64,000 nucleotides of DNA, from the NCBI RefSeq assembly GCF_022113815.1, contig NZ_SGOM01000001.1, positions 186,001 to 250,000 of the forward strand, written 5' to 3'. A model generated the notes under the pieces. That model saw only the letters and a list, made by a program, of their open reading frames with translations. It did no database searches and had not been told where the DNA came from. The position numbers were made by a program, and so were the translations under genes. The stretch comes from Vibrio cincinnatiensis. GTDB lineage: Bacteria > Pseudomonadota > Gammaproteobacteria > Enterobacterales > Vibrionaceae. Of this stretch, positions 37,577-47,629 are shown piece by piece; within the stretch, counting starts at the first letter, position 1, and every line of letters begins with the position of its first letter.

Positions 37577-38784
37577 CTTCTACCTTTAGAGATTGGAAAA
37601 ATCTTTCACCGGCCGGAAAAGTGTTGGTCGCGAATAGCTTAAGCTTTAATCTCGGTTTCTACATGTTGATGCCATACCTTGCTGATCATTTACAAAGCTT
37701 AAGTTTTAGCAGTGCTTATATTGGTCTTGTGATTGGTTTACGTGTGCTAAGCCAACAGGGGCTGTTTTTAGTCGGTGGAACCTTGGGGGATCACTTTGGT
37801 TACAAGCCAATGATTTTGTTGGGGTGTATCGTCAGAATCGTCGGTTTTTTACTGCTTGCGGTTAGTAGCGAATTGAGTTGGATTATTATCGGCGCTTTTG
37901 CAACCGGGTTTGCGGGAGCATTATTTACCCCCAGTAGTCAGGCCTACCTTGCCGCCGAGTATCCAGAAAGCCGCCAGCGTAATCGAGTCTTTGCCTTACA
38001 AAACCTAGCCAGTGAAGCTGGAATGTTATTGGGGCCATTGGTCGGTTTGGCCTTGCTGGCTTTCAGCTTTGTTTTTGTGGGTGTCTTGGCAGCGAGTGTA
38101 TTTGCCGTCTTATTAATATTGCAGTGGTTTTTTTTACCTCTGCAAGCGGAGACTTCAACCATTACTCGTCAGGCTTTCTGGCGAGAGTGGGGGCAGATGC
38201 TATGCAATAAACCATTTATGGCCTTTGTTATTGCAGCGTCTATTTATCAAGTGTTATTCCATCAACTTTATATGGCAATTCCGACTCATGCGAGGGCGGA
38301 AACGAATGACCCTACCGTGATTACCTGGGTCTTTATGATCGCTTCGCTCATGGGGGTGACCTTACAGATGTCCGTCAGCCGTTGGATTGATCGCTCTTTT
38401 GGAACGGCTAAAGGCATGGGGTGGGGAATGACCTTAATGGGCAGTGCATTTTTACTTCTCAGTTTCTCCTTTCCACCGTGGCCAGCTCTGCCTTTTATCC
38501 TGTGCGCCGTATTACTTAGCTTTGGTTCGATGATGGTTTTTCCATTGCTGGGTGCTTATGTACCAAATTTCGCTCCCACAAGAAAATTAGCCAGCTACTA
38601 TGGCCTACAATCTTGTATTGGCGGGTTGTTTGCTTTTATCGGAAACAGCGCTGCTGGGTGGTTGTTGGACCAACATTTTTCTGCAAATTGGATATGGTTA
38701 ACTCTGGCTATATTAGGCATGTTCTCTGGTGGATGGTTGTACCATCAGGTTCGGCAAGCTTCCTCGGTTGCTCATTTAGGTTGA
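37561..38784 (+). CDS. MFS transporter of the siderophore cluster
   Basis: A 407-residue major facilitator with 12 predicted spans and the loop 2-3 signature GGTLGDHFGYKPMILLG. Position at the end of the iron ABC operon suggests siderophore export or uptake; substrate specificity cannot be read. Its start overlaps the preceding small frame. Confidence 0.8.
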   Translation: MHQSLTSTFRDWKNLSPAGKVLVANSLSFNLGFYMLMPYLADHLQSLSFSSAYIGLVIGLRVLSQQGLFLVGGTLGDHFGYKPMILLGCIVRIVGFLLLAVSSELSWIIIGAFATGFAGALFTPSSQAYLAAEYPESRQRNRVFALQNLASEAGMLLGPLVGLALLAFSFVFVGVLAASVFAVLLILQWFFLPLQAETSTITRQAFWREWGQMLCNKPFMAFVIAASIYQVLFHQLYMAIPTHARAETNDPTVITWVFMIASLMGVTLQMSVSRWIDRSFGTAKGMGWGMTLMGSAFLLLSFSFPPWPALPFILCAVLLSFGSMMVFPLLGAYVPNFAPTRKLASYYGLQSCIGGLFAFIGNSAAGWLLDQHFSANWIWLTLAILGMFSGGWLYHQVRQASSVAHLG

Positions 38785-38973
38785 ATGCTGTGAAGGTAGT
38801 TTCCTACATAAAAATTGTATCTATAACTCTTTGATGTTATTAATAATCGCCTTTTTATCTATTTTAGGTGAGCTACGTTATTTTTATTAGAAAAACAGAC
38901 AAAGTGGCTAAAAGCACCTATTTTAAGATAATGGTTTATATTTTGATGACAACTTTGCATGAAGGAGAGACGT

Positions 38974-40611
38974 GTGAGTAGTGATAATGGTGGGATTCCT
39001 CGCCCGAGTGGCAAGGTAAACCCAATTGATACTGACTACACGGTTGGACAGGATAATGTTGTGTTATCTGTTGGTCCTTTTGGGTTAGATATCCATAACC
39101 GAGTCTTTGCGGTATCAGGGTTAGCAATCGTTATCTTTGTGTTTGCTACTTTGATTTTCCGTGAGCAAGTCGAACCCTTGTTTGTTCATATGAGAGGTTG
39201 GTTAACTTCGCATTTGGATTGGTTTTTCTTATTCTCAGGTAATATTTTTGTATTAATCTGTTTAGGGTTAGTGGTTTCACCACTAGGCCGAGTCCGTATT
39301 GGGGGAACAGATGCGGTGCCTGACTATTCCTATGCTGGCTGGCTGGCTATGCTTTTTGCTGCAGGGATGGGAATTGGCTTAGTGTTCTTTGGTGTGTCTG
39401 AGCCAATGTCACACTTTAGTACGGCGTTGTCTGGTCCTATATTTGAAAATGGAGTTCGGACAGACTGGGCACCATTAGGTGGAGCTGTTGGTGATAGTGA
39501 AGCCGCTCGCCGCCTTGGTATGGCGGCAACCATTTATCACTGGGCACTGCACCCTTGGGCTATTTATGCATTACTGGCCTTAGGATTAGCAATTTTCTCC
39601 TTTAACAAAGGGCTACCATTGACAATGCGTTCGGTCTTTTACCCCTTGTTTGGTGAACGAGTTTGGGGCTGGACGGGGCATATCATTGATATTTTGGCGG
39701 TTGTTGCCACTGTCTTTGGGCTTGCAACATCACTGGGTTATGGGGCTTCTCAAGCGGCAACAGGGCTAAATTTCCTCTTTGATGTACCGCTCACGGACAC
39801 CACTCAAGTGGTATTGATTATTGTGATTACTGCGTTTGCATTGATTTCAGTGGTGGCTGGCCTTGATAGTGGGGTTAAGCGCTTATCTGAAATTAATATG
39901 GGGCTTGCGGCGCTGTTATTGCTGTTTATTGTCATCGCGGGTCCGACCGTTGCCATTCTCACGGGCTTTTTTGACAATATTTTGGCGTACATTACGACAC
40001 TGCCTGAGCTTTCCATGCCATTTGCGCGGGAAGATGTGAATTATTCACAAGGTTGGACCGCCTTTTACTGGGCATGGTGGATTTCTTGGTCACCTTTTGT
40101 CGGTATGTTTATTGCGCGTGTATCTCGTGGGCGCACCGTGCGTGAGTTCATTGTCTGTGTTCTTTTAATCCCGTCGACCGTTTGCGTTTTTTGGATGACC
40201 GCATTTGGTGGCACTGCGATCAGTCAGTATGTGAATGATGGTTATCAAGCCGTATTCAACGCAGACTTACCCGTCAAACTGTTTGCAATGTTAGATGTGA
40301 TGCCGTTAGCCAGCATTACCTCAGTCGTTGGAATTATATTAGTCGTTGTATTCTTTGTGACTTCGTCAGATTCTGGCTCTTTGGTGATAGATACCATAGC
40401 GGCGGGCGGTAAAGTGGATGCACCAACACCACAGCGTATTTTCTGGTGTACGTTTGAAGGATTAGTGGCGATTTCTCTGATGTTAGGCGGCGGGCTTGCG
40501 GCAGCGCAAGCGATGGCTGTTACCACCGGTTTTCCGTTCACTATCGTATTGTTAGTGGCGGCAGTTTCGTTAATTAAAGGCTTAATGAGCGAACCAAGAA
40601 AAGCTAAATAA
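38974..40611 (+). CDS. BCCT-family betaine/choline/carnitine transporter
   Basis: A 545-residue secondary transporter for quaternary ammonium compounds, used for osmoprotection. The TRP-rich family signature WAWWISWSPFVGMFIARVSR is intact, as is GMGIGLVFFGVSEPM. AAGGAGAGAC immediately before the GTG at 38974 decides the start; the in-frame ATG at 38959 overlaps that ribosome site. Whether it carries betaine, choline or another substrate is not visible. It ends at a shared bidirectional terminator. Confidence 0.9.
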   Translation: MSSDNGGIPRPSGKVNPIDTDYTVGQDNVVLSVGPFGLDIHNRVFAVSGLAIVIFVFATLIFREQVEPLFVHMRGWLTSHLDWFFLFSGNIFVLICLGLVVSPLGRVRIGGTDAVPDYSYAGWLAMLFAAGMGIGLVFFGVSEPMSHFSTALSGPIFENGVRTDWAPLGGAVGDSEAARRLGMAATIYHWALHPWAIYALLALGLAIFSFNKGLPLTMRSVFYPLFGERVWGWTGHIIDILAVVATVFGLATSLGYGASQAATGLNFLFDVPLTDTTQVVLIIVITAFALISVVAGLDSGVKRLSEINMGLAALLLLFIVIAGPTVAILTGFFDNILAYITTLPELSMPFAREDVNYSQGWTAFYWAWWISWSPFVGMFIARVSRGRTVREFIVCVLLIPSTVCVFWMTAFGGTAISQYVNDGYQAVFNADLPVKLFAMLDVMPLASITSVVGIILVVVFFVTSSDSGSLVIDTIAAGGKVDAPTPQRIFWCTFEGLVAISLMLGGGLAAAQAMAVTTGFPFTIVLLVAAVSLIKGLMSEPRKAK

Positions 40612-40630
40612 TCGAGTTTTAACATCGATA

Positions 40631-40662
40631 AAAAAGCCCTAACCTTAATGGTAGGGCTTTTG
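40631..40662. terminator. Bidirectional terminator
   Basis: AAAAGCCCT and AGGGCTTTT form a 9-bp stem between the convergent BCCT and universal stress protein genes. Confidence 0.85.
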
Positions 40663-40693
40663 ATTGGATGAACACTCACAGAGTGTTCGATCG

Positions 40694-41542
40694 TTAGCGA
40701 ATCAGTAATAAAGGAACGTTAGATTCAACAATAATTTTTGTGGTGTTGCTGCCGACAAAAAACTGGCGGAGTTTGGAATGTCCGTAAGCCCCCATAACAA
40801 TCATACCCAGCGCATTGTTCTCTTGGTAATCTAAAATCGCACGGTGGACTTCTCCTGTTAAGCTGGCCTCAACCACCGCAATGCCATTTTCTCGCAGTTT
40901 TTGGGCCGCTTTTGCAAAAGCTACCGCTTTGTCATTGGCATCTTCCACCATCACTAAATGACATGTCATTCCCTTCAATAATGGGGTTTTGAGCGCTTTT
41001 TCAACCAGTTTCTGGCTAATCTCACTGCCATCAAAAGCTAATAGATAGCTATCGGGAGGGGTAAAGTCTCCAGTAGCGACGAGAATATGACTTTTAATAG
41101 TACGAACAACACTCTCTAATTGTGAACCCACCGCTTTGGTATTGCTTTGGTTCATTTCGCCCGATTTACCGACCACAAGTACGCGGATGTTTTGCTCCAT
41201 ATCGAGGAGCGTTTCTAGTAAATCACCATGTTTTTGTAATTTATTGAGATCAGAAAAACCAGACTCTAATGCTTTGGTTTCTAACTCATTGAGTAGTGCC
41301 TTTCCGTGTCTTAATGCCACTTTGGCTCGTTTTTCATCTAACTCAATCAGCTCTTGTAATAGATGCTCACGGCTCCCTAGGCCAATATTCCCCGAAAGCT
41401 CTGGCTCAGTTTCTCGTTCTGATTTGTCGAGCACATGTAAAAGCGTTAACGGTGCAGACAGAGTTTGCGCAGTCCAAATACTCAAGTCCGCAACTGACTG
41501 TGAGTAGCTAGAACCATCGATACAGGCAATAATATTTGTCAT
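40694..41542 (-). CDS. Tandem-domain universal stress protein (UspA family)
   Basis: A 282-residue protein with two Usp domains: MTNIIACIDGSSYSQSVADL at the start and YLLAFDGSEISQKLVEKAL at about residue 165. The second keeps the ATP-binding GAYGHSKLRQFFVGSNT pattern. The ATG at 41542 has AAGGAGCAAGTC upstream, so a longer upstream frame is rejected. It lies 10 bases after the SulP gene; the SulP-Usp pairing is common in marine bacteria. Confidence 0.88.
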   Translation of the reverse strand: MTNIIACIDGSSYSQSVADLSIWTAQTLSAPLTLLHVLDKSERETEPELSGNIGLGSREHLLQELIELDEKRAKVALRHGKALLNELETKALESGFSDLNKLQKHGDLLETLLDMEQNIRVLVVGKSGEMNQSNTKAVGSQLESVVRTIKSHILVATGDFTPPDSYLLAFDGSEISQKLVEKALKTPLLKGMTCHLVMVEDANDKAVAFAKAAQKLRENGIAVVEASLTGEVHRAILDYQENNALGMIVMGAYGHSKLRQFFVGSNTTKIIVESNVPLLLIR

Positions 41543-41552
41543 GACTTGCTCC

Positions 41553-43043
41553 TTAATGTCCGCCCATGAGTTTTTCAACTTCTTCAGGCTTATCGTGTAC
41601 CCCAAATTTATCCACAATGGTGGCGGTCGCTTCATTCATACCCACAAGGTTAACTTCGGTGCCTTCACGGCGAAATTTTATGACCACTTTATCTAATGAG
41701 GATACCGCGGTGATATCCCAGAAATGAGCGGCTGAGAGGTCGATAGTGACACGCTCAATCACCTCTTTGAAGTCGAATGACTTAATAAATTGATCTGACG
41801 AGGCAAAAAAGACTTGTCCAACAATATGATAAATACGTTCGGCATCATTTTGAGAGAGAGCACTTTTCACCACCATAAAACGGCCAATTTTGTTAGCAAA
41901 GAACAGTGAGGCGAGTAATACTCCAATACCAACCCCGATCGCTAAGTTATGGGTGAAGACCACCACTACCACGGTGGTAATCATGACAATATTGGTCGAA
42001 ATAGGGTGAGATTTAAGATCTTTAATCGAACCCCAAGCAAATGTACCGATGGAAACCATGATCATCACGGCCACCAACGCTGCCATGGGGATAAGTTTTA
42101 ACCAGTCGCTTAAAAAGACCACCATGATCAATAAAAATAACCCAGCGCAGAAAGTGGATAAACGACCTCGTCCGCCAGATTTTACGTTAATGATCGATTG
42201 GCCAATCATCGCACAGCCGGCCATGCCGCCGATAAAACCTGTAGCAATGTTTGCTACACCTTGGCCTTTACATTCACGGTTTTTGTCACTGCTGGTATCG
42301 GTTAGATCATCGACAATGGTGGCGGTCATCATCGATTCCAGTAAACCAACCACGGCAAGCCCTGCCGAGTAGGGCAAAATAATCAGCAGAGTTTCAAGGT
42401 TCAACGGCACTTCTGGCCATAAAAAGACGGGGAGTGTATCGGGTAATTCGCCCATATCACCTACTGTCCGGATATCGATACCAAAGCTGATGGCGATAAT
42501 CGTCAGTGAAATAATGCAGACCAGTGGTGAAGGCAGCATTTTCCCTATCACGGGGAGATAGGGGAAAAGATAGATAATGGCAAGACCGCCGAGCGTCATT
42601 GCGTAGACATGCCAAGTGACATTGGTCAGTTCAGGCAGCTGGGCCATAAAAATTAAAATTGCCAGCGCATTGACGAACCCAGTTACGACCGAGCGAGAAA
42701 CAAAGCGCATTAAATTACCCAATTTTAAGTAACCTGCCGCAATTTGAAAAATGCCGGTTAGTACGGTGGCCGCTAGCAGATATTGTAAGCCATGTTCTTT
42801 GACTAAGGTGACCATTAATAATGCCATGGCCCCCGTTGCGGCAGAGATCATTCCAGGGCGGCCGCCGACAAAGGCGATAATCACGGCAATACTAAAAGAA
42901 GCGTACAGACCGACTTTAGGGTCAACGCCGGCAATAATAGAAAAAGCGATTGCTTCAGGAATCAGTGCTAACGCAACCACAAGACCGGCTAAAACATCCC
43001 CTCGCACATTGGAAAACCAATCGCGCTTAATATTTTGTAACAT
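41553..43043 (-). CDS. SulP-family anion transporter with STAS domain
   Basis: A 496-residue SLC26/SulP transporter. The membrane domain begins [20 protein letters not shown] and keeps [20 protein letters not shown]; a cytoplasmic STAS domain follows at about residues 400-490 ([20 protein letters not shown]). Substrates in the family include sulfate and bicarbonate; sequence alone does not decide. It forms an operon with the Usp gene. Confidence 0.9.
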   Translation of the reverse strand: MLQNIKRDWFSNVRGDVLAGLVVALALIPEAIAFSIIAGVDPKVGLYASFSIAVIIAFVGGRPGMISAATGAMALLMVTLVKEHGLQYLLAATVLTGIFQIAAGYLKLGNLMRFVSRSVVTGFVNALAILIFMAQLPELTNVTWHVYAMTLGGLAIIYLFPYLPVIGKMLPSPLVCIISLTIIAISFGIDIRTVGDMGELPDTLPVFLWPEVPLNLETLLIILPYSAGLAVVGLLESMMTATIVDDLTDTSSDKNRECKGQGVANIATGFIGGMAGCAMIGQSIINVKSGGRGRLSTFCAGLFLLIMVVFLSDWLKLIPMAALVAVMIMVSIGTFAWGSIKDLKSHPISTNIVMITTVVVVVFTHNLAIGVGIGVLLASLFFANKIGRFMVVKSALSQNDAERIYHIVGQVFFASSDQFIKSFDFKEVIERVTIDLSAAHFWDITAVSSLDKVVIKFRREGTEVNLVGMNEATATIVDKFGVHDKPEEVEKLMGGH

Positions 43044-43288
43044 GTTTGTTCTCTATAAAAATGAAATAAAAAGGTGTGAAGTGAGAGGTGAAGGTCGCTC
43101 TAGGGCGGCGTAAGTGGCATCCACTGGGTCTCCTGCTGAGTATTTGAGTGAGGGATCTTAGTCATTCATCGTGTAAAGGTCAATGAAGCATTCTCCTGAT
43201 AGGGTGAATGAATAAGGTTCAATGATTGACTCTTTGATTCTATGGATTTAGGGTTTGCCTTAATATTCGTTTTTCCATATTTGAAATC

Positions 43289-43609
43289 ATGCATGAACCA
43301 TTAAGTTTTTATAAATCTTTAGCCGAAGAAACGCGGCTTAAATCACTGTTATTAATAAAGAAAAAAGAGCGACTTTGTGTGTGTGATTTAATGAATGCAC
43401 TTCAGTTAAGCCAACCCAAAGTATCGCGTCATTTAGCTGAGCTGAGAAAACATGGTTTAGTGATGGATGAACGATGCGGTAAGTGGGTCTATTATCAATT
43501 ACACCCACAATTACCTGAATGGATGGATCAAGTATTACAGCTTACATTGATACAAAACCCCTCTTTGATTGAAGCTGAACTGTATAAACTGGGATCTCAG
43601 CCTTGTTAA
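43289..43609 (+). CDS. arsR: ArsR-family arsenic-type repressor (first copy)
   Basis: A 106-residue winged-helix repressor with the classical metalloid site RLCVCDL (Cys30 and Cys32) in the DNA-binding helix region, then LSQPKVSRHLAELRKHGLV. As(III) or Sb(III) binding to these cysteines releases ArsR from DNA. The next gene is a sigma factor rather than an arsenic pump, which is unusual. The ATG lies in the 245-base gap after the SulP gene. Confidence 0.9.
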   Translation: MHEPLSFYKSLAEETRLKSLLLIKKKERLCVCDLMNALQLSQPKVSRHLAELRKHGLVMDERCGKWVYYQLHPQLPEWMDQVLQLTLIQNPSLIEAELYKLGSQPC

Positions 43610-43677
43610 AGGCGAAGTGTGGAGGGGTCTGTGATAGGAAATTGAGTGACGATTAAAATAGGATGAAATAACGCATA

Positions 43678-44238
43678 ATGAACTCGACTCATTCTACACC
43701 GGTGCCATGCTTACTGGACACTTGGCATCGGTCAGAGTCAACACTTTTTCGTTGGCTAGTTAAGCAGTGCCAAGATCACGATTTAGAGTTTGACTTACTG
43801 CAAGATACTTTTTTACGGGCGCTACAGCAAGAGTATGCTTTTTGTGATATCACCCATCAACGAGCTTGGTTATTTCGAGTCTCCGCCAATTTATTAGCCG
43901 ATCAATGGCGAGCAAACGAGAAGCTAAGCTTTGATGAGCAGTGGCTTGAAAAGGCGGTTGAGATGGATGATTTAGCGCCAACGGTGGACAGCCTTGCACA
44001 GTGTTTACCCAAAGCTCTACGACGTTTAGAACCAGCAGATAAAATGATCATCGAAGCGTGTGATTTAAACGGAATGAGCCAATACGCTTTTGCCCAGCAG
44101 CATGGCCTGAGTTTATCAGCGGCAAAATCTCGCATTCAGCGTGCCCGAGAAAAGTTGCGCCAAACATTGAAAACCCAATGTCAAATTCGTTTTGATGATC
44201 AGCAGCGAGCGTGCTGTTTTGTTCCTCGTCCAGACTAG
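43678..44238 (+). CDS. RNA polymerase sigma factor, SigZ-like
   Basis: A 186-residue ECF-type sigma factor. Region 2 is about residues 20-80 (LLQDTFLRALQQEYAF...WLFRVSANLLADQWR) and region 4 about 115-165 (LEPADKMIIEACDLNGMSQY...SLSAAKSRIQRAREKL). The C-terminus is Cys-containing (RACCF), as in SigZ proteins, which might sense metalloids; that is inference. Only 68 bases separate it from arsR, and no anti-sigma gene is next to it. Confidence 0.8.
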   Translation: MNSTHSTPVPCLLDTWHRSESTLFRWLVKQCQDHDLEFDLLQDTFLRALQQEYAFCDITHQRAWLFRVSANLLADQWRANEKLSFDEQWLEKAVEMDDLAPTVDSLAQCLPKALRRLEPADKMIIEACDLNGMSQYAFAQQHGLSLSAAKSRIQRAREKLRQTLKTQCQIRFDDQQRACCFVPRPD

Positions 44239-44276
44239 CGCTACAGTTTTGTACCGTTTATTTCCCGTTTTTCTCT

Positions 44277-46016
44277 TCAATTACAGGTCCAAACCTGTTT
44301 AAGGTCAGGCCATCCCCAAGCGGTCAAGGACACATTATTAATTAAATCATGAAAGCGCAGCACTTGTTGTTCATGGAACAATGGATGAAGCAGCCCATGG
44401 TGAATCAGGCTAGAGGCAAACGGCTCCAAAGCGGTTAAATAATCTGAGACAGGGGTGTTGGCACGTAATTGAATCAGCGCATCCCGTAACCATTGGCTGG
44501 TTTGTGGCCCCACACAGCAGTGAAGCAGTGGGTTGCTGTATAAAAACTGATAAGCGCTGGTATGACGGTTATCATCCAGATTGATACTGCTCAGTACTAA
44601 GTCGGCCTGTAGTGTGCCTTGTGAGGCATGATGAGCCAAGGTTTGATAATCATAATGTTCAATCTGAACGGTCACCCCATAATTTAATAGTTCTTTTTCC
44701 ATGGATTGGGCGCATTCAACCAAGGTGGCATAGTTGTAAACCGCTATCGTGATATGTTGGGGCAATGAGCAAGGCTGGCAGGGTAGCCGTGATAGCTTTG
44801 GCCAGAAGGGCAGAATATGGTAAGCCGGATCAAGATTGTTTTGCTGCAACCGTTGTGAAAGGCGGCAAGGTTCAAATAGCTGGAGTAGCCATTGACGCTG
44901 AGGTTCTGTTAATGGCAGTTTCGCATTTTGGTTTATCAGCAAAAATATCCCACCTTCTTCTTGTCGAGAAAATTGATTGATTTGCTCAGATTCGGTGTGA
45001 GATGAGGAGGTAGAAACATAATATTGACAGCTTCGTCCCGCATGTGGAATCGAACTAACCTCTTGCTCTGTCTCTTGGTTGAATAACCAAATTGTGACGT
45101 GATCACACAGTGATCGGCAGCCGTAATAATGTTCAAATGCATGAAAAATTAACTGTTTATCTGTGTGTGTATGAATCTTAAACGGCCCACTTCCGATCAG
45201 TGGGGTCGTCTGACTTCGAAGTTGTTCTGGTGGCTGAATCGAATACTGGACCCCACTGATTAACCCAGCAAAACCTTGATCTGGCTGTGAAAATTCAAAC
45301 AATATCTCTCTTGAGTGCGGCGCACTAATATGTTGAAGATGGGCGAGTTCTTCTTGGTAATCAGGCCATTTTTTTAGGTGGTGGAACAGATCGACAATGG
45401 TTTGAGCATCAATCAATTGCCCATTATGAAATGTCAGTTCTGGACGTAGATAAAAACGCCATTGGTAGCGATTGGCATCATACTGCCAGTGATGAGCCAG
45501 CTCCGGTTGTAGCTGACCTTCTTTATCGCAACGTACTAAGCAAGCGTATACCTGACGAAGTAGAAAACGTTCACTGTTACGTTGTGGGCGATGCGGTAAC
45601 AGTGAATGAAAAGAGCGGCGATAGGTCAGTTGGACGTGTAATCGCCCTTGGTGCATCGAAGCACCTGAGGTGTGTTGAAGTAAACGGGCAAACAGTTGTT
45701 CATTATGTTCGAGCAGTGTTAATGCTTTGCTATATTGGCTGCGTAGAATGTAATCACTGGCGAGTTGCTGTTTTAGGGAATCAGTGGACTGAATTAAACA
45801 GAGTGTTGAACGCTGACTTCGACCCACTTTCGGTTGCCAAGTAAGCCAGTGATGCTCTTGCATCTGGCGCAGCAATTGTCGGGCATAGCGAGGGCTGGTA
45901 CACAATTGGGTTGCGATGTCATCTAATGTTGTAGAGTGGGGCTGTCCAACTTCACGACCAGAGAGGCGAGTATAATAACGGTATAAATTCAGGATAGACA
46001 AAATCGGATTCCTCAA
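44277..46016 (-). CDS. sgrR: SgrR-family transcriptional regulator
   Basis: A 579-residue regulator with an N-terminal winged helix (IATQLCTSPRYARQLLRQMQ) and a C-terminal solute-binding domain of the SBP5 type (QLQPELAHHWQYDANRYQW, FYLRPELTFHNG). SgrR activates the small RNA sgrS in response to glucose-phosphate stress in E. coli, where the RNA is divergent from sgrR. The same divergent layout is found here, with an SgrT-like frame at 46248. Confidence 0.85.
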   Translation of the reverse strand: MRNPILSILNLYRYYTRLSGREVGQPHSTTLDDIATQLCTSPRYARQLLRQMQEHHWLTWQPKVGRSQRSTLCLIQSTDSLKQQLASDYILRSQYSKALTLLEHNEQLFARLLQHTSGASMHQGRLHVQLTYRRSFHSLLPHRPQRNSERFLLRQVYACLVRCDKEGQLQPELAHHWQYDANRYQWRFYLRPELTFHNGQLIDAQTIVDLFHHLKKWPDYQEELAHLQHISAPHSREILFEFSQPDQGFAGLISGVQYSIQPPEQLRSQTTPLIGSGPFKIHTHTDKQLIFHAFEHYYGCRSLCDHVTIWLFNQETEQEVSSIPHAGRSCQYYVSTSSSHTESEQINQFSRQEEGGIFLLINQNAKLPLTEPQRQWLLQLFEPCRLSQRLQQNNLDPAYHILPFWPKLSRLPCQPCSLPQHITIAVYNYATLVECAQSMEKELLNYGVTVQIEHYDYQTLAHHASQGTLQADLVLSSINLDDNRHTSAYQFLYSNPLLHCCVGPQTSQWLRDALIQLRANTPVSDYLTALEPFASSLIHHGLLHPLFHEQQVLRFHDLINNVSLTAWGWPDLKQVWTCN

Positions 46017-46247
46017 TTAATTAATGTTCCCTATTTTTATTATAAGTTATCACGTATTTTTTTCTCTGTTAAAGATAATTATTAAACTCTTTTAATTTCA
46101 ATTGGTTGTTTGTTTTTATCCTGACTTATATTTTCAAATAGAGATTATTTATACCAAATGAGGAACAAAAATAAATAATTAATTCAGTTTTTGTTTTCCT
46201 CATATTGGGCATACTAACTCTATCCGAAGCCCAGTGAGGATTTCATC

Positions 46248-46424
46248 ATGAATAGATCAGTACAACAAGGCAACCGCCCTCTACTTCAATCGAGAAAAAA
46301 TACCTCCAGCCCAATGGCAGTGTATTACCAACAGCGGGTGTCACTGAGCCAAAATTGTTGGGAAAAAAAGGCGATTACCATGATGATTCAGCTATGCCAA
46401 TGGCAAATGTCGTCCAATGAGTAA
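46248..46424 (+). CDS. sgrT: SgrT-like small protein
   Basis: A 58-residue frame, MNRSVQQGNRPLLQSRKN..., divergent from sgrR. Its second half (VYYQQRVSLSQNCW, then ITMMIQLCQWQMSSNE) lines up with E. coli SgrT as remembered (FYQHYFTATAKLCW...LTMLEGLMQWDDRNSE), sharing YQ, CW, TM, QW and NSE-like positions. SgrT inhibits the PtsG glucose permease. A GTGAGGATTT ribosome site lies upstream. The N-terminal 20 residues have no counterpart. Confidence 0.6.
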   Translation: MNRSVQQGNRPLLQSRKNTSSPMAVYYQQRVSLSQNCWEKKAITMMIQLCQWQMSSNE

Positions 46425-46428
46425 CCTT

Positions 46429-46490
46429 ATGGCACCTTACTTTGTTATGCTCCTGACCCCCATCAAGCTCACAAATAAGGTGCCATTTTT
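46429..46490 (+). terminator. Terminator of the SgrS/SgrT-like unit
   Basis: A perfect 11-bp stem around a 36-base loop, followed by TTTTT. The long loop is unusual for a terminator and may have a pairing function. Confidence 0.75.
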
Positions 46491-46604
46491 TATTCCCTTC
46501 TTTTTCTAAGAAAAAATTTGCGTCTTTTTCCTTACGTTTCCGTCTTATAGCAAAACGAATCGCTGATGAGCTTCAAACCATCGGCGCTGACTGCATGAGG
46601 AATA

Positions 46605-47621
46605 ATGATGTTTGAAGTTTTTACTCAACTGGCGACGTGGCTGACTTACGATATGTTAGCTTTAGATCCCTCCACCAAATTGGCAGATACTCTGCACTTT
46701 TTTATTGAAGATACTACAAAAATTATGGCGTTATTGGTCGTGATGATTTACGTCATTGCCCTATTTCGTGCTTCATTAAATGTGGAGCAGGTACGTCAAT
46801 ATTTAGCTGGGAAAAAACGTGTCTATGGCTACTTTACGGGGAGTTTTTTTGGAGCGATCACCCCATTTTGTTCTTGTTCAAGCATCCCCGTATTTCTCGG
46901 TTTTACCTCCGCGGGGATTCCGCTTGGCATTACTATGGCATTTTTAATTACTTCACCGCTGATCAACGAAATAGCCATTTTGTTGCTATTTAGCTTACTT
47001 GGCTGGAAATTTACTTTGCTGTATGTCGTGGTTGGTATGTTGATTGGTATCTTGAGTGGTGGGCTTTTAGATGCCATTGGTGCTGAACGTTGGTTACAGC
47101 CTTTTGCTTCTAAAGCGATGAAACAAGCGCAGAAAAAGATGGGAAAGGGAGCGATAGCAGGTGAGATAACCTCACAATCCCCCCCTTCTGGGCTGTCTTT
47201 TTCTCAGCGTCATCATTTTGCCAAACAAGAGATGCAAGACATTGTGGGCCGAGTTTGGAAATGGGTTTTTATTGGGGTCGGTGTCGGAGCCGGTTTACAT
47301 GGCTTTGTGCCAGATGGTTGGATTGAAAGCCATCTGGGGGCTGGTCAGTGGTGGTCAGTGCCTGCCTCTGTATTGGTCGGCATTCCTCTTTATTCTAATG
47401 CGACCGGAGTCATCCCGATTATGGAGAGTTTACTGAAAAATGGCCTTCCCATCGGTACTACATTGGCTTTTTGTATGAGTACGGTTGCGGCAAGTGTGCC
47501 GGAATTTGTCATGCTTAAACAAGTGATGCAATGGCGTTTGCTCGGGATCTTATTTGCTTTGCTTTTATCAGCATTCACCATCATGGGGTGGATATTTAAT
47601 TTACCATTTTGGCAGTTTTAG
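46605..47621 (+). CDS. ArsP-type permease (DUF318)
   Basis: A 338-residue membrane protein with about eight spans in two halves. The family signature FFGAITPFCSCSSIPVFLGF is near residue 83, and the cysteines there are typical of ArsP/YraQ permeases, which export trivalent organoarsenicals in some bacteria. ATGATG gives two possible starts. The thioredoxin-like gene begins 8 bases after its stop. A second, divergent-family copy lies at 47917 on the other strand. Confidence 0.82.
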   Translation: MMFEVFTQLATWLTYDMLALDPSTKLADTLHFFIEDTTKIMALLVVMIYVIALFRASLNVEQVRQYLAGKKRVYGYFTGSFFGAITPFCSCSSIPVFLGFTSAGIPLGITMAFLITSPLINEIAILLLFSLLGWKFTLLYVVVGMLIGILSGGLLDAIGAERWLQPFASKAMKQAQKKMGKGAIAGEITSQSPPSGLSFSQRHHFAKQEMQDIVGRVWKWVFIGVGVGAGLHGFVPDGWIESHLGAGQWWSVPASVLVGIPLYSNATGVIPIMESLLKNGLPIGTTLAFCMSTVAASVPEFVMLKQVMQWRLLGILFALLLSAFTIMGWIFNLPFWQF

Positions 47622-47629
47622 GAGAAAAA

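Larger units (their letters stand above)
46225..46490 (+). ncRNA. sgrS: Candidate SgrS-like small RNA
   Basis: A short unit divergent from sgrR, with a small frame and then a strong terminator: ATGGCACCTTA (46429-46439) pairs with TAAGGTGCCAT (46476-46486) and runs into T. The 36-base loop holds TGCTCCTGACCCCC, complementary to an AGGAG-type ribosome site such as the CAGGAGC of E. coli ptsG. SgrS blocks ptsG translation in this way. The 5' end is a guess. Confidence 0.5.
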
